Positions 35,228 through 45,276 of a stretch of DNA of 64,000 nucleotides are shown one piece after another; position 1 is the first letter of the stretch, and each line of letters opens with the position of its first letter. The stretch is taken from assembly GCF_004761875.1 (NCBI RefSeq), contig NZ_SJEY01000013.1, positions 25,198-89,197 of the forward strand, written 5' to 3'. Under the pieces are notes generated by a model. It had not been told where the DNA came from. It saw only the letters and a list, made by a program, of their open reading frames with translations, and did not search any database. Origin of the DNA: Roseovarius aestuariivivens (GTDB lineage: Bacteria > Pseudomonadota > Alphaproteobacteria > Rhodobacterales > Rhodobacteraceae). Position numbers and translations under genes: made by a program.

Positions 35228-38200
35228 ATGAAGCTCAATTTTACCCCAAAGCCCGTCATGTTTCACGCCGATCTTTCCGATGCCCACCCGGGCGAGGATT
35301 ACTTTCTTGCGCATTGCGGCAAGCGGCACCGCTTTGTCCCGCATACCGAGGAGACTCTTGCCGATGCCATCGGTGATGCCCCTCACCAGCAGCCGCATGC
35401 GGCCCTCAAGGGGGCAACACATTACATCGAAGCGCCCGTGCATATGCCCGCCGATACGGTTTCGCGTATTCATATTCGCCATACGATGCGCACCTTCGAG
35501 GGCAGTCATGGCGAAGAGGGCATAAGTCATTCCGCAATGTATTTTCCTCATGACGAGGACGCCTTCGCCACGGGCGCTGAAATGGTTCACGCAACGGCTA
35601 TCGATTACACCTCGACCGCGAAAACGTTCCTGTTTCACCATCCCGATCTTGTCACCAAGGACAAAAAGGGCGCCGCGACCATTCTTGGGTTGATGAACAA
35701 CACCAATATCGCGACGCACATCAATGCCTTGGCCACGCAAATGCGGATGATGGGCCAGCCGACGGAAACCTCGGGCTGGGCCACGCTAGAACCCTTCGTG
35801 GAAAAAAGCGAAGAGGCCAATTACGACCCTAAATCATGGGGAACCTATCGGCAGCACCCCACCGATCAGGTCCAGACCGCCGCCTTCACGCCGCTCAAAA
35901 TGCTGATCAATCAGGTCAACAATCTGGCCGCTCTAGAGAACGTCAAGTGGACCGTCCAACCTGGCATGGCGGTGCAAACTGCAGACGGCGGCCCGCAGGT
36001 TCAGAAATTCGCCACGCTTCTCGCTCTGCCTGCCAAGGAAAGGCTGTCCGCGCAGCAGAACGACGAGTGGTCGGTGGCTGTCGCAAATTCCCAAGCGGTC
36101 AACCAGTTGAAATTTGAAGTTTCGGTCAAGGATGCCGCGAAAAACCAAATCAACGTCAAGTTCGAAAACACCGCGTTTCGGTATCTCGGCCTCTATGCGC
36201 GGTTCTTTGATGCCGCGGGCAAGGCCATGTCGCTCCCCAACTGGACCGTCGATGATCAGCCGTTGTCGACCAAGATCATTATCGAGGCCTTCGATAATCA
36301 ATACGATGACATGCGGTTTATCGGCATGATCTCTCCGATGAATTCGGTCTACGCGGTGCCGTTGCCGCCGCCCGGTGAAACCGAGGTGACCTTCACCTTC
36401 CCGCCCGGCGCCGTCTCTTGCACGTTGTATGGTTCGGGATTGGGTACGGGGGCCGATCTTTGGCCCAAGACGCCAGCCCTGGGCGGAATTCTGACGGCCG
36501 TCTTCAATCTCGGAGTGCCGTCGATGCTTTTGGCCGTGGGGGCTGCGGCGCAATCATACAAGCCGCTCTATGACATTGTGCAGAAACTGAGTTCCAACAA
36601 AAAGGTCATGGTGGCAGGCGCGCTGCTGATCGCGGCCTATATCGGCGGCACGTCTGCGGCGAACCGAAAGTTCAATTGGTCGGCGGCGACTTCGGTGGTC
36701 AAATTTCTGTTTGAGTCCGGCGTAGGCAAGGCATTGGCCTGGGCGGAGCTTGAAATGGCCGGAGGCGCCATTGAGGATGAGATCCCCTTTGCCGGCTGGA
36801 TCATGTTGACGATCAACATAGCTGCCACTGCCGCGCAGATGGCTGAAACGATTATCACAATCGCCACCTCGCCGTGGAACATCGAAAACAAGGTCGCGAT
36901 CACCATCAGCTCGACCGTTGACGTATTTCCCGACCCTCGTGCGCAGGTATTTCCGCAGGGATCCGACCGCAAATATGTGGTCAAGATGATTTATCAGAAC
37001 GACAACCGTCCTACGGTCAGCTACGAACACGCGGTGAGCGATAGCGCTGCGCCGGCCAGCCTGCAAGCGGTGTTCGAGGGGAATACGCTCGGTGGACAGG
37101 TCAAACTTGAGGCGGATTTCTACGTCGGAGACTGGTTGGCAGGAAAGGCTACCACGGGCTGGATCAACAACAACGAAGCCGAGATGGCCCAGCAAAATCT
37201 TTATCTTGTGCAATACCCCAGGCCACTGGATAGCAAGTCCGTTTACGCGCATACGCAGATCCTGACCTATTCGGGCGGCAAATACGCTTGGAAAGTCGAA
37301 AGCACGGCACCGACCGCCACTGTCGCCAGCCGTGATAATTCCCCAACTGGCAATCATTTCGGCGACTGGACCGGTCTGTCACTCAGCCAGCGAAAGGCAA
37401 TGTTAGGGATAGGGTTTCAAGCCGCCGGTACCGGGTTGCCTCAATGCGGGCAAACCACGCCTGGCGGACAGCTTTTCACGTTCCAAACCGTTGCGATCCC
37501 CGGCATGCTCGACATCGCCGAGAAGTTTCCGTCGTGCGGGTTCGCGGGTAAATCGCGCATGGTATTTGACTATTTCCCGCCGAAATTTCTGATGGACAGC
37601 AGCGGAAACTGGGCCAAGGGTCCGGACGGCAAGATTCCCACGCCAGACCCAAAAGACATCGACCTGGGCGAGTATTACATTGATCCGCGCCCCGAAACGC
37701 TGCCCACGGAAAAGGGCGGTGGCTATCATCTGAGAAAAGTGGCGCTTGATGCCACGACCCCTTTCGACATGGACCCTGCGCAGCCCAGCTATGGCCGCTT
37801 TCCGCTATTTCCCGACTCGATCACGCTGCATCCCTCTTTGCAGGTCATCGGTGTCAATTCGTCCACGAAGAAACTGATGGTCGCCAGATTGCAGGTTGCC
37901 GGTGCGGCGGACACGGACGTACCGCTGGCTGATTTCGCCGCGGGGCCCGCCACCGACCCAAGCCGCCCGGGTCTGATGTTCTATCCTGTCGCGGTCAGCT
38001 GCGCCTATGACGGCACCATTCTCGTGCTGGAGGACACGTCCGCCGATCCGGATCACAACGGCCAGCAGGTTGCGCGGATTTCGGCCTATGACCTGTCGAT
38101 GAATCCGATTGAACGCTTCGTCGACAGCGCAGGTCAACCGACCTACTGGTTGTATCTGAGCGGGGCCACGGGCGCGACTTATGTCGACATGCAGACCGTC

Positions 38201-38506
38201 GGCGACGAATTGATGACCTATATCTACGTCCTGTCCTACAAGGGGGCCGGGATCAACCCGTCGGACTACGCCATGGCGGTTTATACCTATGGTAAAAAAC
38301 CGCCGGCGCAGAATCCGCTGGTCACGACTCCGAACATGGCGGCCGCCGGTCTGGCGGTAGACATGTGGCACACGGTTTACACGCAGAACTATGCCATGGT
38401 GACAGATGGGGCAGGGAAGCCCGCAGGCCCCACTGTTGCGGGCGCGGGTCCTGATGGGCGCACCGGTCCTTCGATCAGTATGTGGCTGCCGCCGCTGCCG
38501 AACTGA
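35228..38506 (+). CDS. Large uncharacterised protein with internal hydrophobic block
   Basis: 1092 residues, no recognised family and no N-terminal signal peptide. Residues 1-400 look globular, His-rich in the first 120. Three hydrophobic stretches follow at about 417-441, 459-474 and 518-547, capped by charged segments, then an immunoglobulin-like stretch (VAITISSTVDVFP) and, from ~850, NHL/propeller-like blades (MFYPVAVSCAYDGTILVLED, RISAYDLSMNPIERFV). A buried hydrophobic hairpin in an otherwise soluble protein resembles pore-forming toxins, but this is only a resemblance. It has an AGAGAGG-like Shine-Dalgarno and lies between two secreted pentapeptide proteins. Confidence 0.8.
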   Translation: MKLNFTPKPVMFHADLSDAHPGEDYFLAHCGKRHRFVPHTEETLADAIGDAPHQQPHAALKGATHYIEAPVHMPADTVSRIHIRHTMRTFEGSHGEEGISHSAMYFPHDEDAFATGAEMVHATAIDYTSTAKTFLFHHPDLVTKDKKGAATILGLMNNTNIATHINALATQMRMMGQPTETSGWATLEPFVEKSEEANYDPKSWGTYRQHPTDQVQTAAFTPLKMLINQVNNLAALENVKWTVQPGMAVQTADGGPQVQKFATLLALPAKERLSAQQNDEWSVAVANSQAVNQLKFEVSVKDAAKNQINVKFENTAFRYLGLYARFFDAAGKAMSLPNWTVDDQPLSTKIIIEAFDNQYDDMRFIGMISPMNSVYAVPLPPPGETEVTFTFPPGAVSCTLYGSGLGTGADLWPKTPALGGILTAVFNLGVPSMLLAVGAAAQSYKPLYDIVQKLSSNKKVMVAGALLIAAYIGGTSAANRKFNWSAATSVVKFLFESGVGKALAWAELEMAGGAIEDEIPFAGWIMLTINIAATAAQMAETIITIATSPWNIENKVAITISSTVDVFPDPRAQVFPQGSDRKYVVKMIYQNDNRPTVSYEHAVSDSAAPASLQAVFEGNTLGGQVKLEADFYVGDWLAGKATTGWINNNEAEMAQQNLYLVQYPRPLDSKSVYAHTQILTYSGGKYAWKVESTAPTATVASRDNSPTGNHFGDWTGLSLSQRKAMLGIGFQAAGTGLPQCGQTTPGGQLFTFQTVAIPGMLDIAEKFPSCGFAGKSRMVFDYFPPKFLMDSSGNWAKGPDGKIPTPDPKDIDLGEYYIDPRPETLPTEKGGGYHLRKVALDATTPFDMDPAQPSYGRFPLFPDSITLHPSLQVIGVNSSTKKLMVARLQVAGAADTDVPLADFAAGPATDPSRPGLMFYPVAVSCAYDGTILVLEDTSADPDHNGQQVARISAYDLSMNPIERFVDSAGQPTYWLYLSGATGATYVDMQTVGDELMTYIYVLSYKGAGINPSDYAMAVYTYGKKPPAQNPLVTTPNMAAAGLAVDMWHTVYTQNYAMVTDGAGKPAGPTVAGAGPDGRTGPSISMWLPPLPN

Positions 38507-38593
38507 TGCCAATCACGCATACAAATGTTTCCGTCACGGCGTCCAGGCCGGCGTTGCGACAGTGGCGAAAGTTTTTTATGAGGAGAGTCCGAC

Positions 38594-40780
38594 ATGACCG
38601 TTTTTCATACGACATGGTTAAAAGCCTGGATCGCTATTTTCGCGATAGCCCTGGCTGCGGCAGACGCCAAAGCGCAAGGCATTCCCGTGATCTGCCCAGG
38701 GTGTGACCTTAAGGGGCAGGATTACTCCGGTCAGACGCTGACAGGGCCTAATTTCGCCGGAGCGGACCTCACCGGTGCCAAGTTTTCCGATACAGTGATC
38801 ATCGGTGGCAATTTCATCGACGCAGACCTGAACGGCGCGGATTTCCAGGCCGTGATGCTGCAGGCGGATGCCCGCGGCGTGCCCACGATGTTTCAGGATG
38901 CGGACCTTACAGGCGCAAACTTCACCGGCGCCACCATCGACGCGGCCGATTTTCAGTATGCTGACCTTAGCTGCAGCAGCTTTCCGAAGGTCAACCTGTC
39001 AAATGCAGTGTTTGGTCCCCGGCTTGCAATGAAAAGTCTCGCGGGCTGCACGGCTGATTTCACCGAAGCTGTGCTGACTTGCGAATTCGCTCACGCGATT
39101 GATGCGCTCGACCGCGATCGGGCAGAGTTGCCTGATTGCACGGTTGCACTGGAAGACGGCACGGCAGTCGACCCGTGGTCAACTACAAGCGAAGTCGAGT
39201 CGGATGAAGCCAACGGCAGTGGAGACGAAAGAGACAATGGTATCTCGAAGAGCGGTGTGTCCATGATGCTGATGGCCCCGGCCAATGTGCTGGAAAGATC
39301 GGTCAAGGCGAGTTCGCAGACCGTTTTTGTTGCACCGGAAGGCACCGATGCGCCCGGATGCGGGGCAAGTGTTTCGTCCTACTGCAAGACCATTTCGTTC
39401 GCGGCCGGGCAGTGCAACTTTGCCGATTGCACGGTAGCCTTGGAATACGGAAAATATGCTCCTGCAGCAGCTATCGCGCCAGGCAAAGGGGCAATCACCG
39501 TCGCGGGCGGATATGTTGGCGGCAAACCGGTTGGAACTTACCAGTCCCAGATCACGGCGCCGCCAGACGGTGTGCCGGCTTTCGACCTGACAGCGAAGGA
39601 CAGCGGGATTATACTATCTCACTTGTTGGTCATCGGCACTTCGCCCTCGGCGCCGAAGGTCTCGGCTCAGACCGTCGCGCTACGCGCGTCTGCCACAACC
39701 GTGACACTTGAAAATGTCAATGTGCTGGCCGCGCCGGGCACAACGGGGCCTGTCCCTGGCGATGGCAGTTCCGGGGCTGATGGCAAGACCGGCGATCCTG
39801 GAACGTCTTCCAAGTCTCCTGGCGCGGGTGGTGCGTCGACTTGCGGTGCGGCCGGCGGTACCGGTGGCAAAACCGTCTCTAACAAGATCTCTTCGAGTTT
39901 TACTTGGTATTTGGTCTGTGAATATGACTGCGATCTGGAGTGGCAGAACGCGGCAAATGGGCAGCCCGGTGGAACTGGAACTTATGCCTCTGGGTCATCA
40001 CTGAAAAAGAAAGATGCCTTGGCCTGCTACGCCTGTCCGGATGGCCGAGGCAGCCTTCCGAAATCCGCGGCCACAGGTACGGCAGGCAGCAATGGCAGTT
40101 GTGGGGCCGGTGGTCAGGCTTCGACCGATACAGCCGGCAGTTTTGACGCCAGCGGCGTTTGGAGCGGCAGCACCGCCAGCTCTGGCGGAGCGGGTTTGGC
40201 TGGCGGCGGCGGCGGCGGCGGTGGCCCGGGTGGCTCGTGCGGCTATGCCAACTGCGTATGTCACGGCAGCACCTACAATGGTGGCGCGGGCGGCGGCGGC
40301 GGCTCGGGCGGTTGTGGCGCGACACCCGGAAAGGGTGGCAACATGGGAGCGGCGAGTTTTGGCATCGTCCTGGTGGGGGCCAAGCTTGGCTTAACAGGTG
40401 ATCCATCCGTGGTCACAGGTGCGCGCAGCGGTGACGGCTCGGCCGGAGGAGCAGGCCAGAAAGGTGGCGCAGCAGGTTCTGGCGGCGCGGGCAAAAGCTT
40501 TAGCAATTACTGCAACGATGGGGGCGCATCCGGCGCGAAGGGGGGTGCGGGCGGCATCGGCGGTGCCTCGGGCGGCGGAGGCGGCGGCAATTCCGGCCCG
40601 AGTGTCAACATTGCCCTGACCGGCAGCGGTGCTTCCATGACCGGCACACCGGTCTTTTACCTCGGTGCGGCTGGACAAGGGGGCGGCAAAGGCGCAGCGG
40701 GTGTCTCGACGTCCAATTGCACTGCGACGGATGCCGCCGACGGCAATCAGGGCCTTGTAGCGACGACGCACACCTTTTGA
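38594..40780 (+). CDS. Secreted pentapeptide-repeat and glycine-rich repetitive protein
   Basis: A 728-residue protein with a signal peptide (ending AAADAKA). Residues ~35-160 are pentapeptide repeats like those of the 32.8 kb protein. Residues ~235-390 form a parallel beta-helix-like region (FVAPEGTDAPGCGASVSSYC start, DUF1565-like). From ~400 the sequence is over one-third glycine with GGAGG, GSGG and collagen-like G-x-x triplets, and several cysteine pairs. Such tails form extended or fibrous surface structures. A GAGGAGAG Shine-Dalgarno precedes the ATG. It is the last gene before a 551-base gap. Confidence 0.85.
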   Translation: MTVFHTTWLKAWIAIFAIALAAADAKAQGIPVICPGCDLKGQDYSGQTLTGPNFAGADLTGAKFSDTVIIGGNFIDADLNGADFQAVMLQADARGVPTMFQDADLTGANFTGATIDAADFQYADLSCSSFPKVNLSNAVFGPRLAMKSLAGCTADFTEAVLTCEFAHAIDALDRDRAELPDCTVALEDGTAVDPWSTTSEVESDEANGSGDERDNGISKSGVSMMLMAPANVLERSVKASSQTVFVAPEGTDAPGCGASVSSYCKTISFAAGQCNFADCTVALEYGKYAPAAAIAPGKGAITVAGGYVGGKPVGTYQSQITAPPDGVPAFDLTAKDSGIILSHLLVIGTSPSAPKVSAQTVALRASATTVTLENVNVLAAPGTTGPVPGDGSSGADGKTGDPGTSSKSPGAGGASTCGAAGGTGGKTVSNKISSSFTWYLVCEYDCDLEWQNAANGQPGGTGTYASGSSLKKKDALACYACPDGRGSLPKSAATGTAGSNGSCGAGGQASTDTAGSFDASGVWSGSTASSGGAGLAGGGGGGGGPGGSCGYANCVCHGSTYNGGAGGGGGSGGCGATPGKGGNMGAASFGIVLVGAKLGLTGDPSVVTGARSGDGSAGGAGQKGGAAGSGGAGKSFSNYCNDGGASGAKGGAGGIGGASGGGGGGNSGPSVNIALTGSGASMTGTPVFYLGAAGQGGGKGAAGVSTSNCTATDAADGNQGLVATTHTF

Positions 40781-40803
40781 GGTGATAACATCATCTCTTT
40801 TTC
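40781..40803 (+). terminator. Possible weak intrinsic terminator
   Basis: Directly after the stop, GGTGAT and ATCATC can pair across a three-base loop (one G-T pair), followed within two bases by TTTTT. The stem is short, so termination is uncertain. Confidence 0.35.
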
Positions 40804-41331
40804 CAGGTGTGGAACCGGACCTGTCTCTAGCATTGCAACAACACTGCGTCGTGCCAGCCGGCCTCTGCCATTAACGGATGGCAAAGGGGTGCTTAGCCGC
40901 CCCTTGTCTAACTTGCCCAGTCAGTTCGCTCCAGTATTTCTTCGATCTCTGCTTTTCGATACCGCGGCGTTGGGAAAGAGGCTCATTTCCTTCAAGGGAA
41001 ACGCATTGTTTCGAGGTTGAAAAACCGGCAATGCTCTGTGAGCGCACTCCCGACAAACTTCAACCTAAAAGGTAGCAAGAATTCTCGATAGCGAGCATTC
41101 TGATGCTTATTTTCATGCGATTATTCATACTCAACAGGGCCATAGGTTGCGCTGATGAAAAGACGGACGCTTTACCGATAAGGGCGAAATAGGAACAAGT
41201 CCTCGAGGGCGCGTTGGCGCTTTCATGCTTGATGATCCTTTAACAGTATCGGCCACTTAGGTATCGTCGGACTGAATCGGCAGAGGCTTTTACCCTGCAT
41301 TTTTCACACACCCTTTTTACGGGATATCGAA
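40804..41331. other. Intergenic region upstream of the RTX gene, 528 bases
   Basis: This stretch is AT-richer than its neighbours and has no supported coding frame. It presumably contains the RTX gene promoter and a long leader. No recognised riboswitch or operator was seen. Confidence 0.45.
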
Positions 41332-44300
41332 ATGCCGCTTACACCTGAGTTCTGGCTTCCCAAATTCACGGCGAATATAACCACCACAGCGGCGCAATTC
41401 GAACCGCGTATCACTCAGTTGACGAACGGCAACATCCTGGTGGCCTGGACTTCAACCGACGACACCGGCGTTGGCGCCGCCCCCGGTACGGATATCATCG
41501 GTCAGCTCTATGACGCTTACGGCACCGCGATTGGCAGTGAAACACGATTGAACAGCGGTTTCATTTCCGACAACGAGCGCAATTTCGACATTGCCGCGCT
41601 CGATAACGGCGGTTTCGTGGTCGTCTACGAAGACGAGAATGGGTCGAGCGTCAACCAAGCATTAATTGCTTCGGAATGGACCACGACATCGACCGGGTTT
41701 GGAACTGCAACCGACCGTACCATCGCCACTTCGCCCGACGCGGGCGACATAGTGCGCACCCCTACTGTGACCTCCGCCTCTGATGGCAGTTATACTGTGG
41801 GCTACGAGCAGTTCGACAGTTCCATGAGCGAAAACAATCTGCTCTTCGTGAACGTCGATGCCTCGGGCACGGTTGGGACAGTGCAAACGGCCATCCCGGG
41901 GTCCGGCAGCGCAAGCTCAGAGGTGGATTCCGCGCGGCTGACCAACGGCGACGTGGTTTTTGTCTATGATCTCGACCTCGCAGGCGCTGACGCCGCAATT
42001 GCCTATTCGGTTAGAAATCCGGTGACCGGCGCCACACCCGCAGGCGCCGCCTTTGTGGCCAACACCGATTCCAACGGCGACACCGATTTAAGTGCCTCGG
42101 TTGTCGCGCTGACCGGCGGAGGCTTCGTTATTGCTTGGCAGAATACTGACGCTGCCGATACCGACATCGAGATGCAGCGCTTTGACAATTCCGGCGTCGC
42201 CCAGGGCAGCATCATCAACGTCGACATCGGCAATTCCACCGACATAAATACCGAGGTAGAGCTGGTAGCGCTCGCCGATGGTGGCTGGCTCGTGCTTTGG
42301 GACGATGATGAAACCGGCGGCTTGGCTGGACGTGGCGAACGGTACAGTGCGACCGGCGCCCTTGTTGGCAGCCAGTTCGTCTTCGATAGCGCAAACGCCG
42401 ATCACACCGAGGCGGTGTTGCTCGACGACGGGCGGGTGGCGCTTGTCTGGAATGATGGCGAGATCCATTCCGCGATACTTGATACCCGCGACAATGCCAA
42501 CACCGTGCTCGGACCCTCTGGCCTGCAGACAGGAACGATCGGCGATGACGTGTTCACCGCGGACAGTTCAGCCACAGTGGTGAACGCCTGGGACGGCATC
42601 GACACGGTGACTGCGAATGGTACCTCTAAGGAATATCGACTCGGCGAAGGCGATGACCGTATGAATGTCGTCTCGGTCATCGACGCCGACAGCTACAACG
42701 GAGGTGGCGGTACCGACACGATTGACTGGTCGTTGGTTGGTCAGGCTGGGGGGATTTTTGATCTTGCCGGCGGTACGGCGACGGACGGCTTTGGCGTTGT
42801 CGAGGAAATGACCGAGTTCGAGAATCTTATAGGCACTGATAACTCGGACGTTGTCGTCGGCACCGTAGGCGCCAACAGTCTCGAAGGCGGAAATGGCAAC
42901 GACACTCTGTTTGGTGACGCAGGCCAGGATACTATTCTGGGCGGGAACGACAACGATCTGATCGAAGGAGGAGATGGGCCCGACCTTCTTGATGGTGGTT
43001 TGGGTGTCAACACTCTGAGCTACGAAAGCTCGACTTTCGCGGTTGAAGTAAACCTTCAAACCGGGTTTGCGGGATTCGGTGACGCCGCGGGCGATACGAT
43101 TTCCAACTTCGATAATCTCGTCGGGTCGGAAGAGGCTGACCTGCTTGCCGGAGATAGCGGAAACAACAGCATCGAGGGCCTGGGCGGCAACGATACACTC
43201 AGAGGCGGTCTTGGTGACGACACGCTTGACGGTGGTGCCGGTGATGACTTGGTCAGCTACTCCGACGCCACAGGCAGTGTTGTGATTGTTCTGAAAAGCA
43301 TTCCTTTGGCGAGCTCCGTTTCTGGTGCTGACGGCAATGACACGTTGCTCAATGTCGAGAACGTCGAAGGCTCTGGGTTCGGTGATTTCATCACCAAGGA
43401 TACTGGCTCGGGGCAGGTCTTTGGAGGCGCAGGTAACGACCTTCTGACCGGGCGGGGCACTTCCATTCTGACGTCGCTTTTGGACGGCGGCGCGGGAAAT
43501 GACACGATTGCCATGCAGGATGGCCAATTCATCGGAAATGTGGATGGCGGAACTGAGATCGATACGTTCGACCTGAGCGCGAAAACCGATTTCGGACTGG
43601 ATGTGAACCTGCAGACCGAGCAGCATTTTCACATCAAGACTGGCTTTCAAGATCTCTCCGATCTGTTGAACTTCGAGAACGTGATCGGAACGCAACTTGA
43701 TGACAGAATCCACGCCAATCGTTTCGATGCTAACGTGATCGATGGCGGTGCGGGCAACGACACACTGTCGCTGGATGAGTTTTCAGCAGCTGGCAACAAT
43801 ACACTGCGTGGTGGCGCCAATGACGACGAGATAGTCGTGCCCGGGTTCCTTGGCGATGAACTTGATGGCGGTGATGGCACCGATACCCTTGTCGTACGGG
43901 AGAGCGCAGCCTTAGGTTCGAGCGTTACAATCGACCTTTCGGGTGAAGAAGTCAGAGTTAGCGGCAGCTTTATCGGCCAGGTGCTGAACTTCGAGAATTA
44001 TCGGCATGATGCCACTGGAAGCTCCAACGAGGACGTGATCGGCAATGCCCTTGGCAACCGGATCGAAATCCTCGGTTCTGGTGACAATAGTATCCAAGGT
44101 CTTGGAGGCGACGACACACTTCTAGCGGGAGGCGGCGACGACACGCTCGAAGGGGGCGCCAACAACGATACCCTGGACGGCGGGGAAGGTGCTGACCGGA
44201 TGGTCGGGGGTACGGGCGACGACACGTATTTCGTGGATAATGCCGGAGACACGATCGTCGAGAACGGCAACGAGGGCACGGACCACGTCAACGCCTCGAT

Positions 44301-45189
44301 CAGCGTGGCGTTGAAGGATTTCAGTCAGGCGCTGGAGACGCTGACGCTGACGGGGTCTGCGGATATCGACGGGACCGGGAACTTCGCGGCGAACACGATC
44401 ACCGGCAATTCCGGCAACAACGTTCTGAACGGGGCGTTCGGGAACGACACGCTGATCGGCGGGGCCGGGAACGACACGTTCCAGGACACGGCGGGCGCTG
44501 ACCGGATGGTCGGGGGTACGGGCGACGACACGTATTTCGTGGATAATGCCGGAGACACGATCGTCGAGAACGGCAACGAGGGCACGGACCACGTCAACGC
44601 CTCGATCAGCGTGGCGTTGAAAGATTTCAGTCAGGCGCTGGAGATGCTGACGCTGACGGGGGCTGCGGATATCGACGGGACCGGGAACTTCGCGGCGAAC
44701 ACGATCACCGGCAATTCCGGCAACAACGTTCTGAACGGGGCGTTCGGGAACGACACGCTGATCGGCGGGGCCGGGAACGACACGTTCCAGGACACGGCGG
44801 GCGCGGATCATATGGATGGTGGCACAGGCGCAGACGTGTTTTTCGCCGGGAACGGCTCGGATCACATGGTGGCGGGGCTGGACGCAGATATTGATCGGTT
44901 CGTTTTCTCTGATATCGCGGACTCTGCCGTGGGGGCTCAACGCGACAGTATCGAACAATTCGTTCGCGGCGACGACCTGGTTGACCTCCGTCAAATCGAT
45001 GCAAACACAGCGGTTGCCAGCGATCAGCCCTTTGTGTTCGCAGTGGGACCCGCGAATAACTCGATTTGGGTACAAGCTGGCGGCAGTGGCCTTAGCGTTT
45101 TCGGCGACGTGAACGGAGATGCCACGGCTGATTTCGAGATTTTCCTTGACGGACAGGCGAGCATGAACGCCGCTGATTTCCTGCTTTGA
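41332..45189 (+). CDS. RTX (hemolysin-type calcium-binding repeat) exoprotein
   Basis: A 1285-residue protein. The first ~370 residues are repeated beta-strand blocks (LTNGNILVAWTSTDDTG, LDNGGFVVVYEDENG, LTGGGFVIAWQNTD, LADGGWLVLWDDDETG) typical of surface RTX proteins. From ~400 there are many calcium-binding nonapeptides (GGNGNDTLFGDAGQDTI, GGLGDDTLDGGAGDDLV). The C-terminus (FVFSDIADSAVGAQRDSIEQF ... MNAADFLL, given in parts) has the serralysin-type C-terminal secretion domain and a hydrophobic end, so type I secretion is expected; no T1SS genes are adjacent. Its sequence contains a 306-bp tandem duplication described separately. No catalytic domain is seen. Confidence 0.88.
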   Translation: MPLTPEFWLPKFTANITTTAAQFEPRITQLTNGNILVAWTSTDDTGVGAAPGTDIIGQLYDAYGTAIGSETRLNSGFISDNERNFDIAALDNGGFVVVYEDENGSSVNQALIASEWTTTSTGFGTATDRTIATSPDAGDIVRTPTVTSASDGSYTVGYEQFDSSMSENNLLFVNVDASGTVGTVQTAIPGSGSASSEVDSARLTNGDVVFVYDLDLAGADAAIAYSVRNPVTGATPAGAAFVANTDSNGDTDLSASVVALTGGGFVIAWQNTDAADTDIEMQRFDNSGVAQGSIINVDIGNSTDINTEVELVALADGGWLVLWDDDETGGLAGRGERYSATGALVGSQFVFDSANADHTEAVLLDDGRVALVWNDGEIHSAILDTRDNANTVLGPSGLQTGTIGDDVFTADSSATVVNAWDGIDTVTANGTSKEYRLGEGDDRMNVVSVIDADSYNGGGGTDTIDWSLVGQAGGIFDLAGGTATDGFGVVEEMTEFENLIGTDNSDVVVGTVGANSLEGGNGNDTLFGDAGQDTILGGNDNDLIEGGDGPDLLDGGLGVNTLSYESSTFAVEVNLQTGFAGFGDAAGDTISNFDNLVGSEEADLLAGDSGNNSIEGLGGNDTLRGGLGDDTLDGGAGDDLVSYSDATGSVVIVLKSIPLASSVSGADGNDTLLNVENVEGSGFGDFITKDTGSGQVFGGAGNDLLTGRGTSILTSLLDGGAGNDTIAMQDGQFIGNVDGGTEIDTFDLSAKTDFGLDVNLQTEQHFHIKTGFQDLSDLLNFENVIGTQLDDRIHANRFDANVIDGGAGNDTLSLDEFSAAGNNTLRGGANDDEIVVPGFLGDELDGGDGTDTLVVRESAALGSSVTIDLSGEEVRVSGSFIGQVLNFENYRHDATGSSNEDVIGNALGNRIEILGSGDNSIQGLGGDDTLLAGGGDDTLEGGANNDTLDGGEGADRMVGGTGDDTYFVDNAGDTIVENGNEGTDHVNASISVALKDFSQALETLTLTGSADIDGTGNFAANTITGNSGNNVLNGAFGNDTLIGGAGNDTFQDTAGADRMVGGTGDDTYFVDNAGDTIVENGNEGTDHVNASISVALKDFSQALEMLTLTGAADIDGTGNFAANTITGNSGNNVLNGAFGNDTLIGGAGNDTFQDTAGADHMDGGTGADVFFAGNGSDHMVAGLDADIDRFVFSDIADSAVGAQRDSIEQFVRGDDLVDLRQIDANTAVASDQPFVFAVGPANNSIWVQAGGSGLSVFGDVNGDATADFEIFLDGQASMNAADFLL
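44191..44802 (+). repeat. Near-perfect 306-bp tandem duplication within the RTX gene
   Basis: Two consecutive 306-base copies (44191-44496 and 44497-44802), each encoding 102 residues beginning ADRMVGGTGDDTYFVDN and ending FQDTAG, differ at only a few bases that I can see (for example AAGGAT versus AAAGAT, GAGACG versus GAGATG). The DNA-level identity is far higher than among the other RTX repeats, implying a recent duplication or conversion. Confidence 0.9.
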
Positions 45190-45276
45190 ATACTTAGGCT
45201 CTAGAGGGATATCGAACGAATTGGTGGTATCGCCCAGTTTGTAACGGTCGTCTTGCATGAGGCAGTGCAGAGGATG

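Noticed and set aside
40159..40401. Arg/Trp- and Ala-rich ORFs in other frames of the glycine-rich tail
   Set aside because: They are shadow frames created by the GGC repeats.
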